A program made the translations under genes and the position numbers. A stretch of DNA of 64,000 nt, taken from contig NC_088778.1 in the NCBI RefSeq assembly GCF_954871325.1, positions 23,111,120 to 23,175,119 on the forward strand. The letters are read 5' to 3'. Of the stretch, positions 1 through 12,700 are shown in pieces. The notes under the pieces are model-generated. The model had not been told where the DNA came from. It was given only the letters and a program-made list of their open reading frames with translations, and searched no databases. Numbering within the stretch: the stretch's first letter is position 1; every line of letters starts with the position of its first letter. This stretch comes from Gordionus sp. m RMFG-2023 (Eukaryota > Nematomorpha > Gordioida > Chordodea > Parachordodidae).

Positions 1-219
1 GAGATTTTGTGAATATTATACAACTTTACAGGTTTTGGGAAGGTATTCTTTCTTAATTTTTATTTAACTTTAACCATTTGCCTTTTAAATTTTATGTCTT
101 ATTATTTTATAATTATGTAATAAAGTGATAATAAAATTATTTTATTTATAAGTTTATATATATTCTGATTATTATTCTTCAGTTTCTATTTCAATCTATT
201 ATCCAATAAATACCTCAAT

Positions 220-815
220 CATGCTTTCTAAAGTTATATATTTTATTGTTGAACACAATTTGAAGTATAGCGTTATTGAAAAAATTATTGAAAACCCTAG
301 AAATGATAATGCAAGAACTGTAATTTCGAGATATCCTTTTTTTGACGAAGGATGGATTGGAGGAGGATTATTTTTCTCAATTTTTTGAAGTAAAACAATA
401 AATGTTTTTAATAAATTCCCCGCGTTAAAAGAGTTATTTATTAAGTATATAATAACGCAATCCCCTCACTCCTGTAGAGCCCGTTTTTAATATAGCTAAT
501 GTATTATTAACTGCCAAACATTCCTGTCTATCAGATGAAAATTTTGAAAAATAATTGCTATTAAAAATTAATAAGAAATTTTTTTTTATAAATAAAAATA
601 TCTTTTCATATTGTATTTATAATTAATTATTAAAACTATTTTTTTAACATGGCTAATATTGTGTTAAAAAATATAAGACATTTATTTATATTTATATTTT
701 TAAAAAAATTTATCATTAAATTTTGAACGAATGTGAACGCGTTCGTTTTTTTGAAAGTGAACGTAAACGTGAACACGTTTGATTTTTGTCAAATGAACGT
801 TGAAAATAATGTGCT
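220..815 (+). mobile_element. hAT transposon tail: transposase C-terminus and right-end iterons
   Basis: From about 400 to 580 a plus-strand reading resembles the hAT C-terminal dimerisation domain: FPALKELFIKY, then NIANVLLTAKHSCLSDENFEK. The domain normally reads FP-LxxLAxKYL ... SxPxERxFS ... RxxLxxxNxExLLxLK. Stops and a frame change lie between the blocks, so it is a relic. At about 721-800 there is a cluster of GAACG/CGTTC iterons (GTGAACGCGTTCG and similar), which I take as the subterminal repeat of the same element. Its left part lies outside the window. The same domain is better preserved at 12035-12330. No function remains. Confidence 0.6.
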
Positions 816-1487
816 CGATTTTTTTTATGATGAGATTATTAATAAATTAAATGGAAATCCGTCTTTGCTAGCCGTTACGGAGAAACAAACTAAGGTTATG
901 TAATAGTAAAAAGATATAAATCAAGATTAATGAAACTACAAGATTTTAAATTGTCTACTTCATAACTTTAAGAAAATGAAAGAAACTATATTATACAATT
1001 ATCTAATAAATGCATTTAAAATTTTTGGGTCACCACATAAATTTTCTTTTTTCTATTGAATCCTATAGCAATTTTAATCCATTCTTGTTTAAATTGTCAA
1101 TAAATTTCACTAATTTTTTATAATTATTTTCCATTATGGCTTATTTTTATTAATAAAGTAGTTGCTAATATATATAATTTTTATATTTAAAAATAATCGA
1201 TATATATTAGCAGCTGAAAAGAGCCTCATAGGAAAGTAAGTGTTATTTATTGATGGAATCTTGAGGCTTGGGGAATATTTTCCTGGCTAAAATATTGGGT
1301 TTGTCGTTTTTAAAAAGCTCAAATCGAAACTTTTAACAACATTAAATGAGTTTAACTAGGTAAAGAATGCACAATTTAAATATGTTAAATATAGTAATAA
1401 TGGAAGTAGAATAAAGACCTGGTTATATTGGTTTGTCTCAGATAAATTATTAAACTTGTATTGCTTATCGGATTTATTCAGCATGAG
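816..1487. other. AT-rich spacer, no gene seen
   Basis: No open frame with family resemblance and no structured RNA was recognised. The last eight bases (1480-1487, AGCATGAG) are the left target-site duplication of the next element. Confidence 0.5.
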
Positions 1488-1499
1488 TAGTGTTGTTAA

Positions 1500-2905
1500 A
1501 AAATTCAGTGAGGATGTATCATAGAAAGGTGACAATTGTCATAATCACTATTTTTGAACTTTTTCAAATTTTTTTAAAGGAAATATCTAAAAATATATAT
1601 TCTAAACATGTTAAATTAAAAATTCAGTGAGGATATATCATAGATAGGTGACTTTAACATGTTTAGAATATATATTTTTAGTTATTTCCTTTAAAAAATT
1701 TTAAAAAGTTCAAAAATAGCGATTATGACAATTGTCACCTATCTATGATACATCCTCACTGAATTTTTAATTTAACATGTTTAGAAAATATATATTTTTA
1801 GATATTTCCTTTAAAAAAATTTGAAAAAGTTCAAAAATAGTGATTATGACAATTGTCACCTATCTATGATACATTCTCACTGAATTTTTAATTTAACATG
1901 CTTAGAATATATATTTTTAGCTATTTCCTTTAAAAAAATTTGAAAAAGTTCAAAAATAGATTATGACAATTGTCACCTATATATGATACATCCTCACTGA
2001 ATTTTAAATTTAACATGTTTAGAATATATATTTTTAGCTATTTCCTTTAAAAAAATTTGAAAAAGTTCAAAAATAGCGATTATGACAATTGTCACCTATC
2101 TATGATACATCCTCACTGAATTTTTAATTTAACATGTTTAGAATATATATTTTTATATTTCCTTTAAAAAAATTTGAAAAAGTTCAAAAATAGCGATTAT
2201 GACAATTGTCACCTATCTATGATACATCCTCACTGAATTTTTAATCTAACATGTTTAGAATATATATTTTTAGATATTTCCTTTAAAAAAATTTGAAAAA
2301 GTTCAAAAATAGCGATTATGACAATTGTCACCTATCTATGATACATCCTCACTGAATTTTTAATTTAACATGTTTAGAATATATATTTTTAGATATTTCC
2401 TTTAAAAAAATTTGAAAAACTTCAAAAGCGATTAAATTGTCACCTATCTATGATACATCTCACTGAATTTTTAATTTAACATGTTTAGAATATATTTTAG
2501 CTATTTCCTTTAAAAAAATTTGAAAAAGTTCAAAAATAGCGATTATGACAATTGTCACCTATCTATGATACATCCTCACTGAATTTTTAATTTAAAATGT
2601 TTAGAATATATATTTTTAGCTATTTCCTTTAAAAAAATTTGAAAAAGTTCAAAAATAGCGATTATGACAATTGTTACCTATCTATGATACATCCTCACTG
2701 AATTTTTAATTTAACATGTTTAGAATATATATTTTTAGCAATTTGCTTTAAAAAAACTCAAAAAAGTTCAAAAATAGCGATTATGACAATTACCACTTAT
2801 CTATGGTACAACATCACTGAAATTTTGATTTAACATGCCTACAATATATATTTTTATCTATTTCATTTAAAAAAGTTCAAAAATAACCATCATGACAAAT
2901 GGCAC
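1500..2905. repeat. 119-bp satellite array of fold-back copy 1
   Basis: About eleven head-to-tail units of 119 bp, plus a short inverted part before about 1655. Each unit contains the palindromic core GACAATTGTC, then CTATCTATGATACATCCTCA and, further on, TTTAACATGTTTAGAATATA. Outer units near 2780-2900 are the most diverged, as expected when central units are homogenised. The same satellite fills both arms of the element at 42042-46108. Confidence 0.9.
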
Positions 2906-3039
2906 TTCTATGGTACATCTTCACTTAAAAATTTTAAAATATAACTATGATGAATAGTTAATCAGAGCATTATAATTTAAAGAAGCTTTAAGTAACTTCC
3001 CGCCTATAATATTAATATATACTAAATGTTATTTGACTT

Positions 3040-3420
3040 TGGTCGAAAAAAATGATCTAGATATTGGGTTAGGGCTGAAAAAAAGCAACCCTAACTTTAA
3101 GTCGTCTTTAAAAACAAAGATCCATATTTTGGGTCGGATTGAATAAAACGACCCGATGTTTGAGTCTGAGTCAGAAAAACGACCCAAACTTTGAGTTGGA
3201 GTCGAAAAATACGATCTAAATTCAAGTTTAAGTCGAAAAATACGACCCAAACTTCAAGTTTGAGTCGAAAAATACGACCCAAATTTCAAGTTTGAGTCGA
3301 AAAATACGACCCAAATATCAAGTTTGAGTCGAAAAATACAACCCAAATTTTGAGTCGGAGTCGTAAAAAACGACCAAAACTTTGAGTTGAAGTCAAAAAA
3401 AACGACCCAAAATTTGGGTG
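3040..3420. repeat. GGGTCG iteron array of fold-back copy 1
   Basis: About a dozen degenerate units of roughly 27-33 bp. On the minus strand each reads GGGTCGTATTTTTCGACTC followed by AAACTTGAAGTTT. The array ends in the terminal segment GAGCTCTGTTCGAGCCAACT, then the TIR. These long open arrays produce spurious minus-strand reading frames, which are not genes. By analogy with other hAT elements, short subterminal repeats are candidate transposase-binding sites. Confidence 0.8.
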
Positions 3421-3471
3421 AGCTCTGTTCGAGCCAACTCGGCTAAGCCGATTAACAACACTAAGCATGAG

Positions 3472-4440
3472 ATAGATAATTGTCTCTAAAAAAATTATTT
3501 AATTCATTTTTCTAAAATGTTATCATAAAAGAATTATTGTAATCCTACAGTTTTTCATATGACTTTTTTAATATTATTTCTTTGGACTATTTGAATTATA
3601 TTTAAAACTTTTAAGAATGGCATAAATGTCCTAGATAAAAAAAAAACTGATAAAAATATTAATGAACAAAAATATACCGGACAAAAATACCCCAATTTTT
3701 GAAAAAAAATTAAATGCAGAAAGGAAATTTTTTTAAGTTTTCCTTTTATAAAGCAGTTAAAAAATTATTTTAAAATTCAGGTATTTTTGTACGATGTTAT
3801 TTTGTCCATGTATATTTCTCCGGGGTATTATCCGGGTCTTTTGTCTAACAAATTTGTGTAAGTATTCTATATTTTTACCCATTACTTATAGATATATCTT
3901 CATTGAGATCTAATTTAATATTTTACCCATTTGTTCCAAAAAAATAAAAAAGTTAAAAAATAAAAATATATTTTTACTAATTAGAAATATATTTATTTTA
4001 ATAAGCATGGGTCAAATTTTGAGTCGGAAGGGGGGGGGGTAGGAAGCTTGCTTTCAATTTTTTCTTGGGGGGAGGGGGGTAGACTTTCAAGGTGGTAGAA
4101 AAAATTTATTGGATTAAATTTTTAGACAGGGCAAAATGTATTGCCTAAATACAGTGATATTGCTAAACATCGACCAAATCTATATATTGCATACAATCAT
4201 AGGCATTATTTTCCCAATAAAACTTTCTGTTATCCTTATAAATTTATTTTAAGAAAGTTAGATATTCTCATCAAATTCATATGCATGCCAAACAATATAC
4301 TATAATACATTTATTGTAAATGAGGTTTTTTTTTTTAATTAGCAGAGCATTAATAAAATAGTTATTCTTTTAAAAATTAATGGAGTAGTACTATTATAAT
4401 TAAAAGGTTATAATTAATAATGGGAAAATATCGCCGCCGA
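3472..4440. other. Intergenic, no gene; two G tracts
   Basis: No coding potential was recognised. G tracts occur at 4030-4039 and about 4065-4080, next to a GAGTCGGAAG motif that may be a scrap of the GGGTCG iteron family. Confidence 0.4.
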
Positions 4441-5079
4441 AGCAAAATTGCCAGGTCAAAATTTCCAAATTGCGGGAGAAATTCGGTAAAATTTTTTATT
4501 TGGCTGGAGAAATATGAAAATTGCTGAGAAAATTTTTACGGACTTCGGTCTGGTTTGTTAAATATAGTCAACCCCCCCCCCCCTCCGCACCCCATTAATT
4601 CATATAATCCCTTTATATCATTATTAACAAAGTTAGTAATGTTTTGTTTTATTTTTCTAGGTAATAGATGATCGCATTTTGTAAGTGAGGATTTCTTTAT
4701 TACGAAAAAATTATACCCATTTCTCCAATGCTTTTAGACTATTTATTTTGTAGCATTCTGGAGAATTATAAAAAAAAGAGAGCATAACTATCTTCTCAAA
4801 AAAGATATTAATATCTATCAGGGACGTCACTAGCCTTTATAATCTCAGGGGGGCTCAAAATTTTTTTTTTAAATTATCAAAATTACCTATAATGAATCTG
4901 TTTAATATTAAATTTCATACAATTTTTTGGTAACATACTGAATCACGGGGAAATTTTTACATTATTTTTATTTTTTTTTTAATTTAAAAATTTTTTTTTT
5001 ATTGTTTGGTCTAGTAGAATGAAGTTATATTTTAATTTTAACAATTTAGCTATAAATTGTCTAATTTAGTATATTAATA

Positions 5080-6115
5080 ATTTGAGTGATATAATTTTAT
5101 AAAATTATAATAACTGAAAACAATATTATATATAAGAGTATCAATTTATATTTAATTTTATGGGTCATTAAATTTCAACGATTTTAAACCCAACGATGCC
5201 CAAATTAAACAAGTGCTTACTTTTAAATCTAAAAATAACTATTTCTTATTTGAAATATTAACCTTTTTCCACAAAAAATTTTTTATTCTAATAAGTTGAT
5301 TAATTATTTAGTATTTGATTTAATAGTCCTTACTATTTTATTGTTTGTAATTTATGCGATACAATTTTAATAAAATTATAATAACTGAAAACAATATTAT
5401 ATATATGAGTATCAATTAAATTATATTAAATTTTATGAGTCATTCAATTTCAAAGATTTCGAACCCAACAATGCCCCAAATTAAACAAGTGCTTACTGTT
5501 GTGATTGCATTATTTCGATTTGCTTATAAATTTGAATATTTACGAATAATTTTATATAAAATTAAATTTGAATATGTATATTGCTAATAAGACAAGTATT
5601 ATATTATAATGGTTTTAAAGTTATTTGGTTTTGTATAATATAAATTTTTGAATAATGATTTAAAGTTCATTATAATGAGACGAAATTTTATGTTATAATC
5701 GGATGATGTTAATTTTTTATAAAAGACACAATTTTTATAATTTAGAATACTTCCATTTTTTTTAATTTTTTTTACTTTCACTTAATTTTTCGCATATAAT
5801 TTTTAGTATTTTTATATTTTTTATTTTTTTTTGGTTATGTTTTCCCTAAACTTAATTTATATAATTTATAATTATTTTTTGGTATTAGTATTTAATAAAG
5901 GATTCAAAACTATAATTTTAGTATATATTTTTATTTATTTTATATATTTAGGTTCTAATCTCCCAATCTAAAAACTCCCAACCGTAACACTTACTTTTAT
6001 TTTATAAATCTAAAAATGACTATTTCTTCTCTGAAATATCAACCTTTTTCACAAAAAAAAATTTATTCTAAAAAATTGATTAATAATTTAGTATTTGATT
6101 TAATAGTCATAACTT
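5080..6115. repeat. Direct duplication interrupted by a solo LTR
   Basis: Copy 1 (about 5080-5335) and copy 2 (about 5350-5496 plus 5990-6115) share long blocks, for example AACTGAAAACAATATTATAT, AAACAAGTGCTTACT and TAGTATTTGATTTAATAGTC. Copy 2 is split by the LTR at 5497-5989, so the duplication came before the LTR insertion. Confidence 0.7.
5497..5989 (-). mobile_element. Solo LTR (fossil), 493 bp
   Basis: The segment starts TGTTGTGATTGC and ends CCGTAACA (TG...CA). It is flanked by a perfect 5-bp duplication CTTAC (5492-5496 and 5990-5994). Removing it restores the neighbouring duplicated sequence, so the boundaries are well defined. Read on the minus strand it begins TGTTACGGTTGG. It does not resemble the LTRs at 49356 and 54565, so it belongs to another LTR family. 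No internal coding region remains. Its age cannot be set without a second LTR. Confidence 0.8.
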
Positions 6116-6849
6116 AATAGCTTCATAGAACACGTTTGTTTTTATTGTGAAATTAAAGAATTATGAAATTTTTCACAAGTTTTTTTAAATTTTTATATAT
6201 ACTCCGTTTTATTGTAAAATTAATGAATTATGATAAAAATTCCACCAAAATGCAGATGATCTTTTATTTATTATTTTATATAAAAAAAATAATATCAAAA
6301 ATTTCCCCGATTCAGTGAGTAACCAATTTTTTTAATTCATTCCATATATAATATTTCGCTCTCCGGAGCATAGTCGAAATAGGAAATGTTAGTATTAGCC
6401 GCTTCTCTTAATTAGAAAGGTGGGCAAACGTATTCCACCAACTTGAAGCCAATCTGATTATTCTTAAGGAAGTTACTACTTTCCACACATTTTGGCTATT
6501 AAGTATGCCGCTTTTACATATGAAATTTAATCATTTAAAGTATTTTGATTAACCACTTTATAAAATACCTAATTCTTGTATTATATCACATAATTCATTA
6601 AATTCATAATAAGATGTTCATCTTGATATTGGGGGACCAATAAATAAGAAGCATTGTAAGCACATGTATTTAGATCATTTTTTCTCTTTTCAATCATAAC
6701 TTTAATTTTTTTTACTTCAGAGGAGAATCCATGGCATGATTGTATTATGTGTTTTTATAAATTAAGCATCTCGTTTTTTACGTGGGCTGAAGTAAATTTA
6801 TTCACTTTCACTTTCAATAATGAGGCAGTCAAAGGTTGGAGTATAGTTA

Positions 6850-7560
6850 AGGCAAAATTATGTCAATTTGATAATTATTCTCGCTAATTTCACCCATTTC
6901 TTCATCAGAGCTAGAAGTATTACAAATTACATTTGAGTGATTTCATGTCGAGGTTGATATTTTGAAATTTGATTAAAAATTTTCCTTAATTATGACAGGG
7001 CACAAAGTGCAGCTGCTTATTAAATTCTTAACCATTCTATCAACATGGGTAATATACGACATCTTGCAAAACCTCCATACCGCTATAACTGATTTACCAT
7101 CGTGCACTTCTTGAAAATTTACTTTGGTTTGACTATAATCCCTAATATATTAAAATTTAACTATACAAGATTTTGATGGTAAAAATTATTTTATAATTAT
7201 CGACCAATTATATGCCATTGGCCTAAATATGCTTTCGTTCAAAATGTTTGAACAGCTTATAAATTACATTAAATATCTTTTTCATAATATTTTAAAATTT
7301 ATCGATGGCGGGTATTAGTAATAATATCTGATAGGAACATACCGTACTAACTCACACCATTTCATATCATACGTGGTTGCTTGACAATTGTTGAAATATA
7401 TATAAACCCTACAAGCATTGGTACTTGCAGACCCCAATCATTTCAAAGAAATTATTAGTTAAAATTCTTTCTATATTTTTGTCTGGATCTTTTAGTAGCA
7501 AAATATTTTTAGGTAAAGTATATATGTGCAAAATTACTTTTGATTTTGTTCGGTAATTCA
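6850..7560 (-). pseudogene. hAT transposase relic
   Basis: The stretch at about 7240-7420 aligns by eye with the minus-strand transposase at about 32390-32560 of the related element. Shared blocks include TATCGATGGCGGGTATTA and TACCGTACTAACTCACACCA. On the minus strand short frames such as MKWCELVRYVP can be read, but stops are frequent. It is a dead copy, on the same strand as expected for its host element. Confidence 0.45.
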
Positions 7561-8465
7561 TCTTATAATGTATCTATGGAGTTTTCAGTATAGACCCCAC
7601 CTGACCTTGTAACTTTTTTCTATCTGTTATAGGATTGATATAATTAAGCATAAATAAATACTTTTTTAAAAAATAATTTTTATTCATTAAAAATTTTATA
7701 TTAGAACCTTAGATAAACATTGTAAATAATTTGTCACTTTTTTGATTCTTTTGATAAAAACTGTCATATAATTTTAAAATAGTAGTTAAAATCATTTTAT
7801 TAGAGTATATTTAATATATTTTTAAAATATGAAAGCTACAAATAAATTTGATTCTAAGATATGTATCAAAATAGAGGTCCGAGGGAACCTACCTATACTT
7901 TCGGGTTATTTTTTTTAACCTGTACTATGAAGTATTAATGATTATGTCCTCATAATTCGAAAATATTTAGGAGCTATAATGCTATGTTTTAAATAACTAT
8001 AATGATAATGAATTTCTCTGAACTATAATAAATAAAATAATTTCCTTTTAGAAATAAGTCCGATATAATTTATAATTATGTTATGTATTTAAATAAATAT
8101 ATTAATTTAATTAAGAGAAAAGAGACCACAGGGAAACATAGTCCAGTCCATATAAAATATTCCTATCCTAATTCCTAAAATTAAGTAACATAAACACATG
8201 GTTATTATGATGTGTTATTATTAGATAAAACATATTAGAAAGAAGGAAAATGATAAACTATACATGTTTTGAAAAAGTTATAATTGTTGAAAAAATAATC
8301 AAATACTTTTTCTCAAAATTATTATTTATAAATAAAAAACGTTAAAATGCTTTAAAAAAAAATAATGGGGGGAGAAATTTCAAAATTGCGAGAGATTTTT
8401 GTGAAGATTTACAATTGCGGGAGTTTTATGGGAGAGAAATGCCTACGTGTAAATCCAAATTAATT

Positions 8466-10590
8466 GAACCCCTATTTATAACCTCTATTTAACAAAATCA
8501 TAATTAAAATTACTTTCATCTGATAATTTAGGGCAATATCCAATAAACATTTTTTGATAATAATTTTTGTTACTAACCTTATTTATAATTATTTTCTAAC
8601 GTGTACAAAGTCAAACTTTGTTAAAATATTGTCAATGACCTGCGAGTGCTTAAAATTTAATTTACATTAAAATTGAAATCCTTTTTATTTTGCCCTTAAT
8701 CAAAAAATATTCTTTATTTTTTTAAACTAAACACCACTCCCTAGCCTACTCCCCCCTCCTTGTGAAGCATTACAGGCAAATGGCTCCTACCCTCCCCTCT
8801 ATTCATATAGATGCGGCCAAGACGTACTCAAGTATGTCTGATCAAAAATTAAGAGGAGAAACATTTTTTGAATTTCTCTATTAGATTTGGAATATTCTTT
8901 CTTTATAAATTTCATTCATCTTTTATTTGAAAATCTTAGATGCCACTGAAACATTGATGGATGACTTGGAGTGTAGGCATTGATGACACTCTATTCCCAT
9001 TTTTGCCCTTCCTAGAGGATAATTTGAATAATACAGAAACTCAAGTTGACTGAACGATAAATTTTAGGTCATTTTTATTTTGCCGAAATTAATAATCAAG
9101 TTATTTGCGAAGAAATCAAAAATAAACAAAAAATAGCTACGTGCCAAAAGAAAAACTAGTCAGACAATTTTGTAATATATTAAACCACCCATATTTCCTG
9201 ATTATAATTTTAAAATTTCAAGATAACAATATTAGAATTTTTTCAAACTAATTTTTTTTCATGTTTATACTTTGGTGTCTTAATTCCATTATTTAGTTAT
9301 GTCGCTGTTGTTCAAATTTTTTTTAAAAAAATCATATTTTACCAATTTAATAATTCCTGTGCTGCCAATGTATAAAATGCAAGATAAAATATAATTAAAG
9401 AATAATGGCTAATCTAAGGATGCAACAACTTCACAAAATATTAAAGGCCTTACCACAATAGATTTTTCTCTAAAATAAGAGAAATAAATAATATATATTA
9501 ATTAATTTAATGGCTTTCCTTATAAGGTTATATACATTTTTAAAAAAATTATTGATTGCCTCGCAAATGATTTTAAAAATCATAAAATAAATAAAATGGT
9601 GTAAAGCTATTTTAAAAACTCATTAATATTTAATATTAAAATGTATTTTTTTATATTCGTATATTTTTTTAAATATAAATTTAATTCCTAATTATATTTT
9701 TCCCTTTTTCATATATTCGAAAGCTAGCATTTATATAAAAAAAATCGTGCTTATAAAAATTGACCACTAGCGTTTAGTGTTGTTTTTATATTTATAACAC
9801 GCTTCGTTGTTTAAACGCAAATAATAAAAAAGGTTCACCAATTTCCAAGTACCATTTAAAATATATTATTAAAAAGACGCAAAATATTAGCATTTAATAA
9901 AAAAAAAAATTTTTAATATTTCTTGTTTTTGAATAATCTCATTTAATTTATATTTTTTTTTGCATTGTAAAAGTTGACCCAATAAGTAAATTGCGATGAC
10001 TCATACATGTTTATAATTCATAACTGAATTCAAAATCTACACATTTTTTTACCGACTTTATTGTAATTTGTCACGAATCAATCTTTTATTTATTAATAAA
10101 CAAATTCGATAGATTAAGATATAGGCCAATGACATTCGCGTAATAATAGCCTTACATAGTATGTTCTGTTCATAAAAATTTATATATATAATATAGAGTA
10201 AATAAAATATAAAACCGTACCTATTGTTTTAAAAAATAATAATTTACTTGCGATTTATATAAATTTAAGACGTAATACACCAGACAAATATAATCAACCA
10301 ACATTATTAATTACCATAATAAGAGTCTTTTTCTAAAAGTAGTAATCTTCTATAAATCTATATTATAAAAAATATTAAACAAATATAAGCAGAGTTTGGA
10401 AATGGAACCCTCGGAACCTGGTCCGCTCTTAAGATTTAAAGAAAATCTAATACAGCTATTAAAAGTTTTATTCATTTTAATTTTTTTTTATTGCCTAGCA
10501 AAAATTTTTTAACCTCAGCTAGAAACACGTCATAATCAAATCCTTTCAAAAATATTTAGAAACCGGAACAACTTTTTAAAGAAAAATATT
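8466..10590. other. AT-rich intergenic stretch, no gene seen
   Basis: No coding frame with recognisable motifs was found. A C-rich patch at about 8735-8810 (CCCCCCTCCTTG, CCTCCCCTC) resembles the G/C-tract ends of other transposon remnants here. Confidence 0.4.
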
Positions 10591-10879
10591 TAGAACCGGA
10601 AGAGACCAGGGTTTTGAAATTAACAAATTTCGCCGGGTTAGATCCGGGTCCATGTCTAGAAATTTCTAAAATAAGGTTCGGTCCTGGGGTATCGAGACCA
10701 AATACCTTCATAAGCCTTAATTTTTGACCAAGACCGGTCCAGGCCCGCAGTAAAAAATTCTTAGGCCCAGGCCGGCCTATATCTAATATTTAAAAAAAAA
10801 TTCCAACAGCTCAAGCCCTTATTCAAAATTTTAATTTTATTGTATTTAATAAAAATAAACAATTTTTAAGTGTATTTAG

Positions 10880-12700
10880 CAGAGTTGTTAAAGTATCTCG
10901 ATATAGAAATGTGGTATCTATATCTAGATAAATTTTTGATTAAAGTATCTGTATCTAGATATTATTTTAGAGGTATCTGTTTTTAGATACTTTTATTTAA
11001 CGCTTTTTTATATTATAAATAAAAATACTTGAGTGTAAAATCTATTTTATTTCATATATTAAAAAATTATATATATATGTAAAATATTAAAACTTATATT
11101 TAAAAAAGAATATATAAATATTAATTAAATATTATGTCCGAGTTATCAATAACAAGCAAATTCTGATATTACAATGCATCTCAAGGAATTTGCTATTTTT
11201 AATTGCAATGGAATTGGTATTTTATTTTATTCTATTATATTAATTTTTAAGATTAATATTGATGACAAAAATGACGACATTCCATGGCCAATTTATAGAC
11301 CATATTTTAAAATAATATCTCAAAACTAAATAAATGTTTACAATTTTAATTTTAAATTTTAAGAGAAAACATCAAACACTCTTAATCCAAATAAAAAAGG
11401 GGAAGGAGAAAAAATTTATTAAAGAAAATATTGCACTAAGCTCATCGTCCATTGATTTTTTGTTCAAGAGACCTCAGACTTTAACCCAAACCGAATTAGA
11501 TGATTTAATATCTGATTTTATTATAGATAGCATTCAGCCATTTTCAATTGTTGCAAATCCATCATTTAAAAATGATCAAAACATTAGCTCCACAAAAAAA
11601 TATAATTTGCAGACAGACAGTGGTTGCTTTCCCAAAGATGGGAGAATGAAAAGAAAGAAATCATTAAAAGTCTAATAGAACCATCGTTAATATGCACAAC
11701 AGCAGATTGTTGGAGTGCCTATCGCCGGTAAACATATTTCCCAGCTCATTATTAAATTGAAAAATTTTAAACAAATGAACCTGAAATTTTGTTTACCACT
11801 CTTAAATGCCTTACTTAAAGGAATTGAAGACAGGTAAATTAATCAGTATTTAATAATTCTAGGTTTATTGGGACAATTTTTGAAGATGAAAATATTCTGG
11901 CAACTATGCTTCATCCTTTTTTTAAACTAGATTGGACATGGTTGCAAATGGATGAAAATTTTAATAAAAAAAAACAATTAATACAAAGATTAGTTGAGAA
12001 TTATCAAAGTCTTCAAATGAGTGCAAATTAACCTGTGAAAAAAAAACCCAATAATTTAATATCCGATTTTTTTCAGTATGCCACAGCAGGAGATATGCTT
12101 GTTAATGATTTAAATTCTGATAATCAACAAATTTTAAATAGTTTTTTCAAAAATGAATGCCGAGATTTTAGTATTTTTAAACAATATCCTGTTATAAAAA
12201 TGTTATTCATTAAATATAACACCACAATCCCTTCCAGCGCTCCTGTTGAAAGTAGTATAGCTAAAAATGTCTTTACAGATAAACGAGGATGCCTTAAATC
12301 AAAATTTTGAATATATTTTATTACTGAAATCTAATAATTATTTATAATCATTTAATCATATATTATATTATTTTATTAATGATATATAATACTTATTTAT
12401 ATTAATCATATATTATATTAATATATAAAAATCATTATTTTAGTTATATTCTGATAAATGTGATATCGAGTCAATAAATTTTTATCATTTTATGAATTTT
12501 CACAATAGAATCCTAATTTAGGTTTATTCAAACCTTATCTAAGAGTATAATAAAAAATGTATCTGTACCTAGATACATTTTAAATTGTATCTGTACCTAA
12601 GTCTAGATAACTTTTTAGAAGCTGTATCTGTATCTAGATAAATTTTTAAACTATGTATCTGTATCTAGATCCATTTAAAAAGTATCTTTTAACAACTCTG
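10880..12700 (+). mobile_element. hAT element with perfect 8-bp duplication
   Basis: The left end is CAGAGTTGTTAAAGTATC (from 10880). The right end, read inward, is CAGAGTTGTTAAAAGATAC (ending 12700). The target duplication GTATTTAG is perfect (10872-10879 and 12701-12708). Subterminal iterons TATCTAGATA/GTATCTGTATCTAGATA occupy about 10893-10995 and 12560-12690. The interior encodes a shortened hAT transposase on the plus strand. At 1821 bp it is shorter than a full autonomous hAT, and most of the RNase H-like core is missing. It was probably moved in trans. Confidence 0.9.
11334..12332 (+). pseudogene. hAT (BED-type) transposase, internally deleted
   Basis: Reading along the plus strand: the end of a BED-like finger (LNFKRKHQTLL, about 11350-11390), then TQTELDDLISDFIIDSIQPF (about 11485-11545). 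Next comes the catalytic-region motif TTADCWSAYRR (about 11696-11728). A short stretch after it leads to LLNALLKGIEDR, an intron of about 30 bp (GTAAATTAATC...TTCTAG, near 11835-11862), and FIGTIFEDENILATMLHPFF. The C-terminal dimerisation domain is FPVIKMLFIKYNTTIPSSAP and DKRGCLKSKF with LLLKSN. The order fits ZBED-type hAT transposases. The central RNase H fold and insertion domain are absent, and there are stops, so it is not functional. Confidence 0.7.

Larger units (their letters stand above)
1488..3463. mobile_element. Fold-back hAT-like non-autonomous element, copy 1
   Basis: The ends are TAGTGTTGTTAA (1488-1499) and its exact reverse complement TTAACAACACTA (3452-3463). They are flanked by a perfect 8-bp duplication AGCATGAG (1480-1487 and 3464-3471). 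Eight-bp duplications and a TAG start fit the hAT superfamily. Inside, a short left arm (about 1500-1655) holds one and a half units of a 119-bp repeat. The sequence then turns back on itself, and a long right arm runs in the opposite orientation: about eleven 119-bp units, a unique linker (about 2900-3040), an array of GGGTCG-type iterons (about 3040-3415) and the terminus. No transposase is present. The complete relative at 42042-46108 has two long arms, so this copy looks like a one-arm-deleted form. Confidence 0.85.
4819..6400. mobile_element. Inverted-repeat element nested in the eroded hAT
   Basis: It begins with CAGGGACGTCACTAGCC and a GGGGGG tract, the type of end seen at 20350 and 41804. 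Sequence at about 4926-4965 (TACTGAATCACGGGGAAATT) recurs inverted at about 6296-6330 (AATTTCCCCGATTCAGTGAG), so the two flanks are inverted copies. The right terminus is eroded. Inside lies a roughly 270-bp direct duplication (about 5080-5350 and 5360-6110, the second copy interrupted by a solo LTR). Confidence 0.45.
4445..8465. mobile_element. Eroded hAT element, same family as 30356-33567
   Basis: The left end region (about 4445-4560: TTGCCAGGTCAAAATTT, AAATTGCGGGAG, GGACTTCGGTCTGG) matches the left end of the better element at 30356. The right end region (about 8365-8455: GGGGGGAGAAATTTC, CAATTGCGGGAGTTTT, GGGAGAGAAATGCC) matches its right end at about 33420-33520. The extreme right end appears truncated. 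Between them lie later insertions and a minus-strand transposase relic (about 6850-7560). No target duplication could be confirmed. Confidence 0.6.

Noticed and set aside
1500-2905. CRISPR-like array of 119-bp repeats
   Set aside because: Units are contiguous with no unique spacers, and the genome is eukaryotic. It is satellite DNA inside a transposon.
3029-3468. Three overlapping minus-strand frames rich in RLKLEFR and STPTQSLGRF words
   Set aside because: They are read from the GGGTCG iteron array. The same words recur in every copy of the fold-back element in several frames.
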